In this document: positions 24,841 through 35,400 of the stretch, piece by piece
Numbering within the stretch: the first letter of the stretch is position 1
Layout of the letters: every line of letters starts with the position of its first letter
NCBI GenBank assembly: GCA_947446865.1
Contig: CANFHX010000001.1
Location: 158,098 to 222,097 of the forward strand
Origin: Flavobacteriaceae bacterium
Lineage (GTDB): Bacteria; Bacteroidota; Bacteroidia; Flavobacteriales; Flavobacteriaceae
Direction: 5' to 3'
DNA: 64,000 nt
Program-made: the position numbers and the translations under genes
The notes under the pieces: generated by a model
What the model saw: only the letters and a program-made list of their open reading frames with translations
Told to the model about the DNA's origin: nothing
Databases searched by the model: none

Positions 24841-25449
24841 ATGTTGGATGTTTTAATTATTGGCGGAGGAGTTTCTGGAGTTTCTTGTGCATTAGTTTTA
24901 GGCTCTGCTAAAAACAAATCTTTTGTTTCCGACAAGAAAATCGGAATCATCACCCATCAAAAAACATCTGCATTACAAGAAGCTTTATTTAATAATGCTT
25001 ACGGAATTGCTCCAGGAAAATTAGGCTCTGAACTATTATCTGAAAGTTTGGAACAACTAGAAAATGTATACCCTCATATTACTCAAATTGAAGAAGAAAA
25101 AGTAATTGCTGTAACTGGAGAATATCCACATTTTACGGTAGTAACGAATAAAAATACCTATCTTACTAAAAATGTTGTGGTTGCAATTGGCGCTTCGAAT
25201 ACCTTTGCTATTGAAGGTTTAATGAACTACGTAGAGCCACATAAAAAATCGATTGCCGAAAAACAACGCATTCAACTCCATAACGACGACCATTTAGTTG
25301 CAGATGGAATTTATGTAGCCGGAACTCTAGCCGGTCACCGAAGCCAATTGGCAATTGCTGCCGGAAGTGGTGCTGCCGTTGCTACGGATATTCTAACTTT
25401 ATGGAATGATGGAATTTCGAGTCAAAGTCACGATTCTATAAAGAAATAA
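24841..25449 (+). CDS. Short FAD-dependent pyridine-nucleotide-disulfide-like oxidoreductase
   Basis: 202 residues. The N-terminal VLIIGGGVSGVSCALVLG is an FAD-binding GxGxxG. VVVAIGAS and DGIYVAGTLAGHRSQLAIAAGSGAAVATDIL match the second FAD contact and closing helix of thioredoxin-reductase-like proteins. The protein is about 100 residues shorter than thioredoxin reductase because the NADPH domain and CxxC are absent, so FAD is probably bound without the usual disulfide chemistry. The reading frame is intact, suggesting a real compact form. Confidence 0.85.
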   Translation: MLDVLIIGGGVSGVSCALVLGSAKNKSFVSDKKIGIITHQKTSALQEALFNNAYGIAPGKLGSELLSESLEQLENVYPHITQIEEEKVIAVTGEYPHFTVVTNKNTYLTKNVVVAIGASNTFAIEGLMNYVEPHKKSIAEKQRIQLHNDDHLVADGIYVAGTLAGHRSQLAIAAGSGAAVATDILTLWNDGISSQSHDSIKK

Positions 25450-25451
25450 GA

Positions 25452-25597
25452 CTTAATTCTACTATTTACAACTTTTGTCATTCCGACGAAGGAGGAATCA
25501 CATAACGTGAGCAACTAATGTGATTCCTCCTTCGTCGGAATGACAACAAAACTAACAATATTGGTTTTCTACAAATGCTGTAAATAATAGAATTAAG
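25452..25597. repeat. Nested palindromic element between convergent genes
   Basis: Outer arms: a 19-bp inverted repeat (25452-25470 against 25579-25597) with one mismatch. Inner arms: a perfect 29-bp inverted repeat (25475-25503 against 25518-25546), containing GACGAAGGAGGAATCA, with a 14-nt loop. The inner arm is a better preserved version of the CTTCCTTCGTCAGAA element that occurs singly in the 7-12 kb mosaics. RNA from either strand would form a long hairpin, which could also act as a terminator for both convergent genes. Confidence 0.92.
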
Positions 25598-25608
25598 CGA
25601 GAAATAAT

Positions 25609-27183
25609 TTACTTCTTCAAAACCGCCTTAATCATGTTATCTTCTTTCAAGATAATTTGATAGTATTGGTTTTCACCAAATAATTGTCGGGCGAATTCTG
25701 CAGTGATATATCGGTTTACGACCTCCGTATTTTTAGTTAAGTTGAGATCAATCCCTGCTTTAAATAAATACTTTTGAAATTGGTTTAAATAAAAAGCATC
25801 CTTTTGCATTTGAACCTGAAATTGCGCCATGTTTATGCCTTGAAATGCTTTTGGATTTTGATCTAATTGTTCAAAGACAAAGTGCCCTACAACGCCTGTT
25901 TGCAAAACATATTCCAAACTTTCAGTACCTTGCGAAACTTCCAGAGGAACGAACACATCAGGAACAATACCGCCACCACCATAAACAATTCGTCCTTTTT
26001 TGGTTTTGAATTTTAAAGAATCGGCAATTTTTATTTTGCCTTTTTCGTATAATTCACCACTTTCAAATCGGTTTTCCGATTCTTTATAGTAATCTTCGCT
26101 ATCGCCTTTTTTATAGTGTTTTTGGATGGAGCGCCCACTTGGAGTGTAATACCTCGCTATGGTTAACCGAACTGCAGAACCATCGTCAAAGTCCATTTCG
26201 CGTTGCACTAATCCTTTTCCGAAAGATCTTCTTCCGTAAATAGTTCCACGGTCATTATCTTGTATTGCACCTGCTAAAATTTCGCTAGCCGATGCCGAAT
26301 TTTCATCAATTAAAATCGAAACCCTACCCGATTCAAAATCGCCATCTTCTGTGGCAAATGTTTTATCTATAGTGCCTTTTTTATTTTTTGTGAAAACAAT
26401 AAGTTCTTTATCTTTTAGTAATTCATCGGCAATTTGAACTGCCATTTCCATAAATCCGCCACCATTATTTCGCAAATCTATCACCAACGAGTTAATCCCG
26501 CCTTTCTTTAATTGCAAAAGTGCAGTATGAAATTCTTGACCAGTAGTTTCCGCAAAACGATTGATTTTTATATAACCAGTAGTTTTATTCAATAGTAGGG
26601 CAACATCCACACTTTTAATAGCAACCACATCGCGTTTTACCTTAACTTTAAGTCTTTTATTTTCCGATTTTCTGTAAACGGTTAAGGTTACCTCCGAGTC
26701 TTTTTCGCCTTTTAATTTGCTAAATAAAACTTCATTATTAAGTTTTTTGCCAAATAATTGGAAGTTGTCGGCATACAAAATTCGGTCTCCTTCTTTAATT
26801 CCTGCTTTTTCTGCAGGACCGTTTTTAATAGGTTTTATAACCGCAATAGTATCTTTATAGGAATAAAAATTAACGCCAATTCCTACAAAATCTCCTTTCA
26901 TACTTTCTGCAATAGAAGATTGTTCGCTTGGCGGAACATATACCGAATGCGGGTCGAGATTTGCCAAAATAGTAGTAACGGTTAAATCTACAATAGAGTC
27001 GGTTTGTACATCGTCTACATATTCGTTATCGATAAAATCAAGCAGTTTATTGAGTTTGGTCTTGTAATATTTTTTACCTAAAGTGGTTTTGGAAGCTGGA
27101 TAATTTATGAATCCGCCAATTACGATTCCCAATGCAACGCAAGAGAAAAACAAAAGTGGCAAATAGGTTTTTTCAATTTTCAT
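25609..27183 (-). CDS. C-terminal processing peptidase (S41 family)
   Basis: 524 residues. An N-terminal membrane anchor (YLPLLFFSCVALGIVIGGFI), a PDZ domain at about 95-185 (FVGIGVNFYSYKDTIAVIKPIKNGPAEKAGIKEGD), then the S41 core. IDLRNNGGG, IDENSASASEILAGA with catalytic Ser298, and RRSFGKGLVQ with Lys323 are spaced 25 residues apart, as in Prc/CtpA. It would cleave periplasmic or envelope substrates. The gene for dCMP deaminase lies directly upstream in the same direction. Confidence 0.95.
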   Translation of the reverse strand: MKIEKTYLPLLFFSCVALGIVIGGFINYPASKTTLGKKYYKTKLNKLLDFIDNEYVDDVQTDSIVDLTVTTILANLDPHSVYVPPSEQSSIAESMKGDFVGIGVNFYSYKDTIAVIKPIKNGPAEKAGIKEGDRILYADNFQLFGKKLNNEVLFSKLKGEKDSEVTLTVYRKSENKRLKVKVKRDVVAIKSVDVALLLNKTTGYIKINRFAETTGQEFHTALLQLKKGGINSLVIDLRNNGGGFMEMAVQIADELLKDKELIVFTKNKKGTIDKTFATEDGDFESGRVSILIDENSASASEILAGAIQDNDRGTIYGRRSFGKGLVQREMDFDDGSAVRLTIARYYTPSGRSIQKHYKKGDSEDYYKESENRFESGELYEKGKIKIADSLKFKTKKGRIVYGGGGIVPDVFVPLEVSQGTESLEYVLQTGVVGHFVFEQLDQNPKAFQGINMAQFQVQMQKDAFYLNQFQKYLFKAGIDLNLTKNTEVVNRYITAEFARQLFGENQYYQIILKEDNMIKAVLKK

Positions 27184-27224
27184 TATAATATTCTACAAAA
27201 AGTAATATTGCTACTAGTAATTAT

Positions 27225-27653
27225 TTATTCTAAATCTTCAATCTGTGCAACTTCAATTCCGGCTTTAACCAAAAAATCAATTCCAGAAGTATCGCGGTAG
27301 CCATTTTTATAAACTACTCGTTTTATTCCCGATTGGTGAATTAGTTTGCTGCACTCCTTACAAGGCGAAAGGGTGATGTATAAAGTTGCATTGTCGCAGG
27401 TTTGAGTAGAACGAGCAACTTTTAAAATAGCGTTGGCTTCGGCATGAAGAACATACCATTGGGTTAAACCTTCGGTATCTTCACAACAGTTTTCAAAACC
27501 AGATGGAGTTCCGTTATAACCATCCGAAATAATCATTCTATCGCGAACTATTATGGCACCTACTTGTTTGCGTTTGCAGTAAGAAAGCTTGCTCCATTCG
27601 GCAGCAATTCTCAAATAGGCTTTATCGTATTTATGTTGTTTTTTATCTGTCAT
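27225..27653 (-). CDS. dCMP/deoxycytidylate deaminase family protein (ComEB-like)
   Basis: Start at 27653 (MTDKKQHKYDKAYLRIAAEWSKLS), 142 residues; the longer ORF includes repeat-derived codons. Zinc ligands and catalytic Glu are H70-A-E72 in VLHAEANAIL, and C98/C101 in SPCKECSKLI. DGYNGTPSGFENCCED is the substrate region typical of dCMP deaminases, which make dUMP for thymidylate synthesis. It lies 41 bp upstream of the S41 protease gene. Confidence 0.93.
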   Translation of the reverse strand: MTDKKQHKYDKAYLRIAAEWSKLSYCKRKQVGAIIVRDRMIISDGYNGTPSGFENCCEDTEGLTQWYVLHAEANAILKVARSTQTCDNATLYITLSPCKECSKLIHQSGIKRVVYKNGYRDTSGIDFLVKAGIEVAQIEDLE

Positions 27654-27654
27654 G

Positions 27655-27690
27655 TCATTTGCCGCTGAGGCACTAAGGCGCAAAGTTTAA
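27655..27690. repeat. Single copy of the CTTTGCGCCTTAG interspersed motif
   Basis: GCCGCTGAGGCACTAAGGCG, followed by CAAAG, is the reverse complement of the CTTTGCGCCTTAGTGCCTCAGC family, also seen near 7640, 8450, 8960, 9265 and 42790. It lies in the leader of the deaminase gene and accounts for the false N-terminal extension in the ORF track. Confidence 0.6.
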
Positions 27691-27705
27691 ATTGTTTGTG
27701 GTGTA

Positions 27706-27737
27706 CAAATATAGTTAGGGTTTGGCTTACTAAACAA
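27706..27737 (-). promoter_or_regulatory. Promoter of the deaminase-protease unit
   Basis: On the minus strand: TTG (27737-27735), 21 bp, TATATTTG (27713-27706). Good match to the Bacteroidota consensus, with a leader of about 45 nt that contains the interspersed motif. Confidence 0.6.
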
Positions 27738-27738
27738 C

Positions 27739-28332
27739 TTATTTCTTCCAAATTGGATTTTCTATAATCAAAGGCACAACTACACCTATTACAAAACTAG
27801 ACATTATAAGAGTAAAATCGCGCTTATTAAATCGGAGTAAATTCTGTGCTATGAAGGCTAAAATTAAAACAGCAATCACCACAATTATTTGAGCACCCTC
27901 TATACCGAGAGCAAACTCTAATAATGGTAAGAGTTTCTCTGTAGGTTTTCCGGGTAAAATGGTATTGAAATAATTAGAAAATCCCAATCCGTGAATGATT
28001 CCAAAGAAAACAGTTACGATAGCAATAAAACTTATATTTCCGTTTTTGGAAGATTTTCCAACTAAAATAAGATTCGAAAATGCCGTTATAAAAATGGTAA
28101 TCGGTATTAATAACTCTACCCAACTAGACTTCACCATTACAATATTAAAAACTGAAAGGAATAAGGAAACGGTGTGCCCAAGTGTAAAACACGATACCAA
28201 AATCATAATTCGTTTCCAATCTTTGGCAATATAAGGAACCGTTAGGGCGATTAAAAAAAGTAAGTGGTCGTAAGCATGTATATTCAATACATGGGTGAGT
28301 CCTGTTTTTAAAAAAATTATAAATTCGTCCAT
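27739..28332 (-). CDS. HupE/UreJ-like membrane protein
   Basis: 197 residues from the ATG at 28332 (the track's extra residue is a TTG). Six membrane helices are visible. Family features are GLTHVLNIHAYDHLLFLIALTVPY near the start, TLGHTVSLFLS, FFGIIHGLGFSNYF, and GIEGAQIIVVIAVL, with His in the helices. HupE/UreJ proteins are thought to carry nickel or cobalt, but homologues of this shorter type in flavobacteria have no known substrate, and no hydrogenase or urease genes are in the window. Confidence 0.88.
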   Translation of the reverse strand: MDEFIIFLKTGLTHVLNIHAYDHLLFLIALTVPYIAKDWKRIMILVSCFTLGHTVSLFLSVFNIVMVKSSWVELLIPITIFITAFSNLILVGKSSKNGNISFIAIVTVFFGIIHGLGFSNYFNTILPGKPTEKLLPLLEFALGIEGAQIIVVIAVLILAFIAQNLLRFNKRDFTLIMSSFVIGVVVPLIIENPIWKK

Positions 28333-28444
28333 CAATAATTGTTCTTTAACTTTTTGTAATTGTAAACTTACAAATTATTTCCAATTTTTATAAAAAACCA
28401 CCGAAATTTAGTTAGTTTTTCTTTCATATTATTGAAAATTTCTT

Positions 28445-28452
28445 TAAATTTG
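28445..28452 (+). promoter_or_regulatory. Likely -7 box for the TerB-like gene
   Basis: TAAATTTG fits TAnnTTTG, 23 bp before the ATG. No TTG at the expected distance. Confidence 0.4.
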
Positions 28453-28475
28453 GGTATAACTTAATACCATTTATT

Positions 28476-28907
28476 ATGTCATTCTCCGATTTATTTAACA
28501 GCGAATTCAAAGCCCGAAACAAAGGTCATTTTTCAGCAATAGTGCGCGTTGCCACTGCAGATGGAAGTTTAAGCAAAGAAGAAAAAGAATTTTTAGATAA
28601 ACTTGCTTTACGATTAGAAATTACTCCAGAAGAATATGCGGAGATTTTAGAAAATCCATTGAAATACCCAATTAACCCTCCTTATTCTTATGCCCATCGA
28701 TTGGAGCGTTTGTATGATTTATCTCGCATGGTTTATGTAGACCACGTTTTGGGAGAAAAACAAAAACAAATTCTAACCCGATTTGCATTAGCATTGGGCT
28801 TTACGCCTGGAAACGTGCATTACATTGTAGATAAAGCATTGTCTTTATTAGTGCTTGGAGTAGATCTAGATACTTTTACCTACGAGATGCAACACATGAA
28901 TAAATAA
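28476..28907 (+). CDS. TerB-like (tellurite resistance B) domain protein
   Basis: 143 residues, all helical. HFSAIVRVATADGSLSKEEKEFLDKLALRLEI matches the TerB/DjlA N-terminal metal-binding repeat (A-DG-ls-eE). Unlike the ter operon there are no terC/terD neighbours, so a role in tellurite resistance is not implied. It stands alone with its own promoter. Confidence 0.85.
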   Translation: MSFSDLFNSEFKARNKGHFSAIVRVATADGSLSKEEKEFLDKLALRLEITPEEYAEILENPLKYPINPPYSYAHRLERLYDLSRMVYVDHVLGEKQKQILTRFALALGFTPGNVHYIVDKALSLLVLGVDLDTFTYEMQHMNK

Positions 28908-28972
28908 TTTAACACATTTAAGATAACTTATATTAAGGGTTAGAATATCATTTTTTTAATCAATTGAATAAT

Positions 28973-29401
28973 ATGAGAATAAAGAAATTCGAATTTAGTA
29001 TTGAGGGTTATTTTCGAGATAGTTATTCTTTAAAATATAAAAAAGGAATTTTTGAGTACCGAGCAGATGTAGTTAAAAATCAAATTACTACTATTAACCC
29101 TGTATTCAAAAATGAATATCATTTTAAAAATGTAGCAGTTTTTTCAATGGATTCGTTAGATGCGGATTTAATTATTTCAGAAGAACGAAAAAATAATTTT
29201 TATATTTACATTACTCGATACTGCAAATCATGGGACATCGAGTATCAAGACCATGATGTTTGTGATGGTACAGGCTGGGAATGTACTATTTGGATTGATG
29301 ATTTTAAGTTAGTATCTCGAGGTTATGAAGCTTATCCAAGTAATTTTAAAGCATTTATGAATAAACTTAAAGTCTTAACTAGCGGAAAGATTTTTAAGTA
29401 G
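28973..29401 (+). CDS. Hypothetical protein, 142 residues
   Basis: Start at ATG 28973 (MRIKKFEFSIEGYFRDSYSLKYKKG); the track's start at 28964 is a TTG. The sequence is rich in aromatic and charged residues with predicted beta strands, and has VCDGTGWECTIWIDD near residue 105. No signal peptide or known motif. The frame is intact and codon use matches neighbours, so it is likely a real gene. Function unknown. Confidence 0.68.
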   Translation: MRIKKFEFSIEGYFRDSYSLKYKKGIFEYRADVVKNQITTINPVFKNEYHFKNVAVFSMDSLDADLIISEERKNNFYIYITRYCKSWDIEYQDHDVCDGTGWECTIWIDDFKLVSRGYEAYPSNFKAFMNKLKVLTSGKIFK

Positions 29402-29521
29402 TTTTTCAAATTGTTTGATGAAAACTGTTATATATTATTTGTTAATGCAACAGCTTGCATTATAAATTTTGAAAAAGAGTAATTATTTTTTAATCTTTAC
29501 AAAAAATAGTAACATCAAAAA

Positions 29522-32188
29522 ATGAGAAATTTTACACTTGCTTTAATTGGACTTTTAATAAATATCCTAACCTGTTCTGCCCAAACAGAAAAAGAAAGTA
29601 TCAATGAAACTTGGAAACATTTTACTGGTGAAGTTGATGGCGCTGAAAAAGTAGATTTTAATGATAAATCGTGGCAAACAGTGAATCTTCCACACACTTG
29701 GAATGCAGTGGACGCTTACACTGAAAAAAAATATTATAGAGGAATTGGTTGGTATCACAAAAACCTACTTCTTACCCAAAAATATCAAGGTAAGAAACTA
29801 TTCATCCATTTTGAGGGCGTATTTTTAAAAGCATCCGTGTACCTTAACGGAAAGTTTGTAGGGGAACATAAAGGGGGTTATACTGCTTTTTCATTTGATA
29901 TTTCAAACTTCGTTTCTGTTCCAGGCAATAACACCATTGCTGTAAAAGTAGACAGTAGCAAAGACTTAAATTTACCTCCAATTTCCGGCGATTATACTAT
30001 GTTTGGTGGAATTTATAGAGATGTATATCTTATATCTACCAATTCCGTTCATTTTGATACTATGAATCTGGGTAGCAGTGGCGTTTTTATAGAAACACCT
30101 TTAGTGAATGAAAATTCCGCGAATGTTAAAGTTAGAGGGTCAGTTTCGAATCAATCTACTGAAAATAAGAATTTAACGATCATCTCAAAAATTATTGATG
30201 AATCGGGTGTAGTTATTACCGAAATAAAATCCAAACTTAAACTCGCAGCCGGAGCAAATGGAAATTTTGAACAGCTTTCCAATATAATTACCAATCCAAA
30301 CTTATGGTCGCCCGACAATCCCTATTTGTATACTGTTGAAACAGCAATACTTTCTGATGACAAAACAAAAACGGTTCTTGATTTCAAAAACCAACCACTT
30401 GGATTTAGATGGTTTTCATTTAATGCCGATTTGGGGTTTTCTTTAAATGGAAAATACTTAAAACTAATAGGAGCTGCCCGTCATCAAGATCACATAGGGT
30501 TAGGTAATGCATTAGACAATGACCTACAAAGAAGGGACGTGGAATTATTGAAAGCAATGGGAGGAAACTTTATTCGGGTGAGTCATTATCCGCAAGACCC
30601 TACTATTGTTGAAATGTGTGATAAGTTAGGAATATTAGTTTGGGAAGAAACACCGCTTGGCAATACCTTTTACGATGATGAAGATTTGAAGGCAACCTGC
30701 ATTAGCAGTTTAAAAGAGATGATTCGGCAGAATTATAATCACCCAAGCATTATCATTTGGGGATATATGAATGAAGTAGGACTTGCAACATCTAAAATGG
30801 CTGATAATGAAAAGAAAAAAGAGATTTATGAAATTACCGCCAAGTTTGCTAAAGAATTAGAAGGTGTTTTACGAACGGAAGATAAAACGCGGCTTTCTAC
30901 AATGGCTTTAAACTCGGGAGGTACTAGCTATTATAAAGACTATGGGTTTTCAAGTTTGACAAATGTAATCGGATGGAATACCTATTACGGATGGTACAAA
31001 GGAGCGTTTGAAGACTTTGGTGTTTTTATGGATAAAGTACACAAAGAATCTCCTGAAATAAATAGCATAATCAGTGAATATGGAGCTGGTAGCGATCAGC
31101 GATTACATAGTTTAAATCCCGAACAATTTGATTTTAGTATTGAATGGCAGCAGTTGTACCACGAATCCTATTTGAATCAAATATTCAGTCGGAAATTTAT
31201 TGCTGGAGCCACGGTTTGGAATTTTATTGATTTTAATGCCGCAGGTCGTCAAGAAAGTACGCCACGCATTAACAACAAAGGATTGCTTTATAATAACCGC
31301 ACCCCTAAAGATGTTTATTATTTATATCAGGCTTGGTTGGTTAAATCCCCTGTGCTTCATATTGCTAGCCGTGATTGGCAAATTAGAAAAGGTATTCAGG
31401 CAGATCCAAAAGATACAACGGTAACTCAGCCTCTTAAAATTTATTCTAATATTGATAAAGTGGAATTGTTTTTAAATGGAAATTCATTAGGAGTTCAAAC
31501 TAGTAAAAATGGCTTTTCAATTTGGAATGTCCCTTTCATAAATGGTAAAAATTTTCTATTAGCAAAAGGAGAAAGTGCAAATAAAATTTATGAAGATGCC
31601 TTGCAAATTGATTTTGAAATTGTCCCAGCAATCCTAAATCAAGTGACTAATAAAGATTTTGAAATTGCTGTAAATATAGGTAGTAATTGTTTTTTTACGG
31701 ATCCTATAAATAACGTTACTTGGATGCCAGACCAACCTTATAAAGCGGGCGGTTTTGGCTATGTAGGCGGTGAAATGTATAGACCTGAAGAAGGTAAAAT
31801 CGGACATCAATCGGAAGTTTTTCAAACCCGAAATGTTCCATTATACCAAACATTTAGATATGGATTGAGCGACTATAAATTTGATGTGGCCGACGGGGAA
31901 TATGAGGTTGAATTGCATTTTGCTGGATTTGGAACTAAATTATCAAAATCGATATACGATGTAAGTGAATCCGAAGAAAAGGGGAATGAAACCAGCCAAT
32001 TTAATGTGCTTTTAAATGGCACTTTGGCGCTTGAAAATTTTTGTCCCGAATTACAAAATGGCGCATTAAATGCCGTATACAAAACATTTGTAGTTCAAGC
32101 AAAAAATTTAAAAGGACTTACTATTTCATTTGAAAAATTGAAAGGAAAACCTTTTATTAATGCAATTAAAGTTAGAAGATTAAATTAA
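29522..32188 (+). CDS. Secreted glycoside hydrolase family 2 (beta-galactosidase-like) with malectin domain
   Basis: 888 residues with a signal peptide (LALIGLLINILTCSAQ). Domains in order: sugar-binding domain (about 25-170), Ig-like domain (about 175-290), TIM barrel (about 300-595), a DUF4982-like Ig domain (about 615-700), and a malectin-like domain (about 705-885; GGFGYVGGEMYRP). The acid/base Glu is in WGYMNEVGLA near 418 and the nucleophile Glu in SEYGAG near 519. It cleaves terminal beta-linked sugars from polysaccharide in the periplasm or outside. It stands alone, not in a SusCD locus. Confidence 0.93.
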   Translation: MRNFTLALIGLLINILTCSAQTEKESINETWKHFTGEVDGAEKVDFNDKSWQTVNLPHTWNAVDAYTEKKYYRGIGWYHKNLLLTQKYQGKKLFIHFEGVFLKASVYLNGKFVGEHKGGYTAFSFDISNFVSVPGNNTIAVKVDSSKDLNLPPISGDYTMFGGIYRDVYLISTNSVHFDTMNLGSSGVFIETPLVNENSANVKVRGSVSNQSTENKNLTIISKIIDESGVVITEIKSKLKLAAGANGNFEQLSNIITNPNLWSPDNPYLYTVETAILSDDKTKTVLDFKNQPLGFRWFSFNADLGFSLNGKYLKLIGAARHQDHIGLGNALDNDLQRRDVELLKAMGGNFIRVSHYPQDPTIVEMCDKLGILVWEETPLGNTFYDDEDLKATCISSLKEMIRQNYNHPSIIIWGYMNEVGLATSKMADNEKKKEIYEITAKFAKELEGVLRTEDKTRLSTMALNSGGTSYYKDYGFSSLTNVIGWNTYYGWYKGAFEDFGVFMDKVHKESPEINSIISEYGAGSDQRLHSLNPEQFDFSIEWQQLYHESYLNQIFSRKFIAGATVWNFIDFNAAGRQESTPRINNKGLLYNNRTPKDVYYLYQAWLVKSPVLHIASRDWQIRKGIQADPKDTTVTQPLKIYSNIDKVELFLNGNSLGVQTSKNGFSIWNVPFINGKNFLLAKGESANKIYEDALQIDFEIVPAILNQVTNKDFEIAVNIGSNCFFTDPINNVTWMPDQPYKAGGFGYVGGEMYRPEEGKIGHQSEVFQTRNVPLYQTFRYGLSDYKFDVADGEYEVELHFAGFGTKLSKSIYDVSESEEKGNETSQFNVLLNGTLALENFCPELQNGALNAVYKTFVVQAKNLKGLTISFEKLKGKPFINAIKVRRLN

Positions 32189-32447
32189 AGGCAGCATTTA
32201 TTGAAATGAAGGATTTATATAATTTTGATAAATAAATATTTTTTAACGCCTTTTTTTCTATTAAGCAAATAACTATTAAGTCAAATTTGTAAATTTTTCC
32301 AATAGGGGGAGTTTAAAACCCGATACGAAAGTGTCGATTTTTTATACATCATATTTGGCGCACATAATTTTGTTTTGTAATCTATTGAATTGTTGTATAT
32401 TGCAGCCATTATTGTTTTAATTTTGCCCCAACATAAATACTACCCTC
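32189..32447. other. Intergenic region with terminator between GH2 and T9SS genes
   Basis: 259 bp without a gene. It contains a GNRA-loop hairpin (see the terminator feature) and, at 32365-32372, a TAATTTTG box matching TAnnTTTG about 75 bp before the next ATG. Nothing else is evident. Confidence 0.5.
32321..32345 (+). terminator. Probable terminator after the GH2 gene
   Basis: CGATAC-GAAA-GTGTCG forms a 6-bp stem with a GNRA tetraloop, followed by ATTTTTTAT. It lies about 130 bp after the GH2 stop. Confidence 0.5.
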
Positions 32448-35400
32448 ATGAAGAAAATTTTACTTTTTTTATTTTTTATTACTTTACAGTCAGCTTATGC
32501 GCAACCACAAATTAATACGCCAACTAATTATAATTTGTGTGATGTAGACAATAGTGGCTCTGAGATTTTTTATTTACCTTCCAAAAACTCTGAAATTTTG
32601 GGCAACTTATCCCAAAATGTTTATGCAGTAACGTACCATCTTAGTCAAGCTGATGCGGTTGCAAATAGCAATGCATTATCAAGCCAATATTTGTGTGCTT
32701 TTTCTGGCCAAATAGTATTTGTTAGGGTTACACAAATAACTAATCCAACTAATTATTCAATTACCACCTTAGGGTTGTTTTTTAATCCTGTACCAATTGC
32801 CAATACCATATCGACTACTTTTTGTTACAATCAGCAATGTTGGGATTTAACACAACTAATTCCAGTTATTACTAATTCAGATCCTAGCTTGTTTGTTACT
32901 TTTTATACTACACAGGCAGACGCGGAGTCTAATACTAATCCGATAGCGAATCCTAGTTGTGTTTTTAGTACAACAACTACTCCAACTATTAATTTTTATT
33001 ATTCCGTTATTTATACTGTTTCCAGTTGTTCCTCCGTTGGAGTTATTAACGCCCAAATAATAACAAGTTGTCCTCCTGTAGATTGTATTCCTCCAGTTTT
33101 AACCGTAGGAAATGCCACTCAAACTAGTGTTAATGTAACTTACGTACCTTCAGACCCTAATACAATTACAGAAATTGAAATTGCTGTTTATCCTATGGGA
33201 GCTCCAATTCCTACTCAAGGAGTTTTTTATGCTTCTAACAATATGGTTATAACAGGCTTAGATTGCGGTGTCGATTTTCAAATAATTGCTAGAAAAATTT
33301 GTATTATTAATGGCATGACCGCAATGAGTTCTTGGTCTAATCCTATTGTTTTCACTACTCCTTCCTGCATTCCACAATTTGGGCAACCTCAAAGTTTTAC
33401 CACCTGTACCGACACCAATCAGTCTTGTTTTAATTTAACAGATAACAATGACGATATTATTGGAACTATGAATCCAAGTGATTATACCATAACCTATCAT
33501 AATTCAGGTACAGAAGCAGAACTCAATATTAATCCATTAAGTTCTCCTTATTGTGCCAATATTGGAAATACACCAATTTATGGTAGAATATCCTATAATA
33601 ATAACCCGGGGCAATATTTTACCACTGTGTTTTATTTGAACGTAAGTGCTTATAGCTACAATCAAACGCCAATTCAATCACTTGAGCAGTGTGATGATGA
33701 TGCTAATGGAATGATTACTTTTAATTTAACTTCTGTTCAATCACAAATCAACATTAGTAACCAATTACAATATTATACTTCATCACAAGATGCAGAAGCT
33801 TCACAAAACGCTATTTTTAATCCAAGTGTTTATAATGTAAATGTGCAAGGAAATATAATTCCAATTTTTATTAGAGAAACCATTGTTAATAGTTGCGATT
33901 CTATTTATTCTTTTACTTTAAGAACCTTTGCTAATTGCAACAATGCATCGGTATGTAGTCAGGCAAACTCATTGTGTTCTTCCTTAGGGGTTCCGTTTCC
34001 TAATACAACTAATTTGCCTTCAACAGGCACTATGGGTTGTTTAAGCACTACTCCAAATCCTACTTGGTTTGTAATGCCAATTAGCCAAGCTGGAACTATA
34101 AATTTAATGATCCAACAAAGCACAGATATTAATTTTAGCTTGCCTAATTTAGATGTAGACTATGTGGTTTTTGGCCCCTACTCTAATCCAACAACACCAT
34201 GTAATGGTCAGTTAACTTCAAATTACATAGCAAGTTGTAGTTACTCTCCTAATAATGTGGAGTATCCTATAATTCAAAATGTACAACCGGGACAGTTTTA
34301 TCTTATTATGGTTACAAATTATAGTAACTCCCCTGGGTATATTAAAATTACAGATATTGGCGGTACTTCTACAGGCGGAATTAACTGCAGTGGATTGCGA
34401 TTAAATGCCTTTTTAGATAGTAATAGTAATGGAATAAAAGACAATGGAGAACAAAACTTTCCTCTAGGTCAATTCCATTATGAAATGAATAGTAATGGGA
34501 CGGTTCACAATATTTCAAGCCCAACAGGAGTTTATAATTTGTATGATATTAATACCACTAATTCCTACAATCTTAGTTATACTATAAATTCTGATTACTT
34601 GTCTAATTACAATTTAACAACGGCAACTTACAATAATATTCATGTTACCAACGGAGCAGGAATGTTACTTTATAACTTTCCAATTACCGTTTCTCAAAAC
34701 TATAATGACCTATTAACGGCTATTATTCCAATCAATGCTCCAAGACCCGGATTTGTTAATGAAAATAAAATAGTTTACACTAATCTAGGAAGTCAAACAG
34801 TAGCATCAGGAACCCTAACGTTTGTTAAAGATAGCAATGTTAGTATTACAGGAGTTACACCATCAGGAGTTACACTTTTACCAAACGGATTTAGCTATAA
34901 CTTTACCAATCTTGCGCCGTTTGAATCTCGAACTATTTCGGTATTGATGCAGGTGCCAACTATTCCAACAGTTATTGCAGGACAGTTATTAACGAATACG
35001 GCTACTATTACTCCTACAGCTGGGGATATTGTTCCAGCAAACAACAACAGTAGTTTAACACAAATTGTAGTAAATTCGTATGATCCAAACGACAAAATGG
35101 AATCGCATGGTGAGAAAATAATATATAATTCCTTTACTTCTAATGATTATTTAACGTACACTATTAGATTTGAAAATACAGGATCGGCAAGTGCTTTAAA
35201 TGTTAGAATAAATGATATTTTAGATGCAAAACTAGATGAAACCTCTTTGAGAACCATTAGTTCAAGCCACCCTTATGTGTTAGATAGAATTGACAATAAA
35301 TTAAATTGGAGATTGGATGACATTCAACTTCCGGTATCTATTGCTAATACATCTACAGGAAAAGGATATGTTACTTTCCAAGTTAAACCAAAACCAGGAT

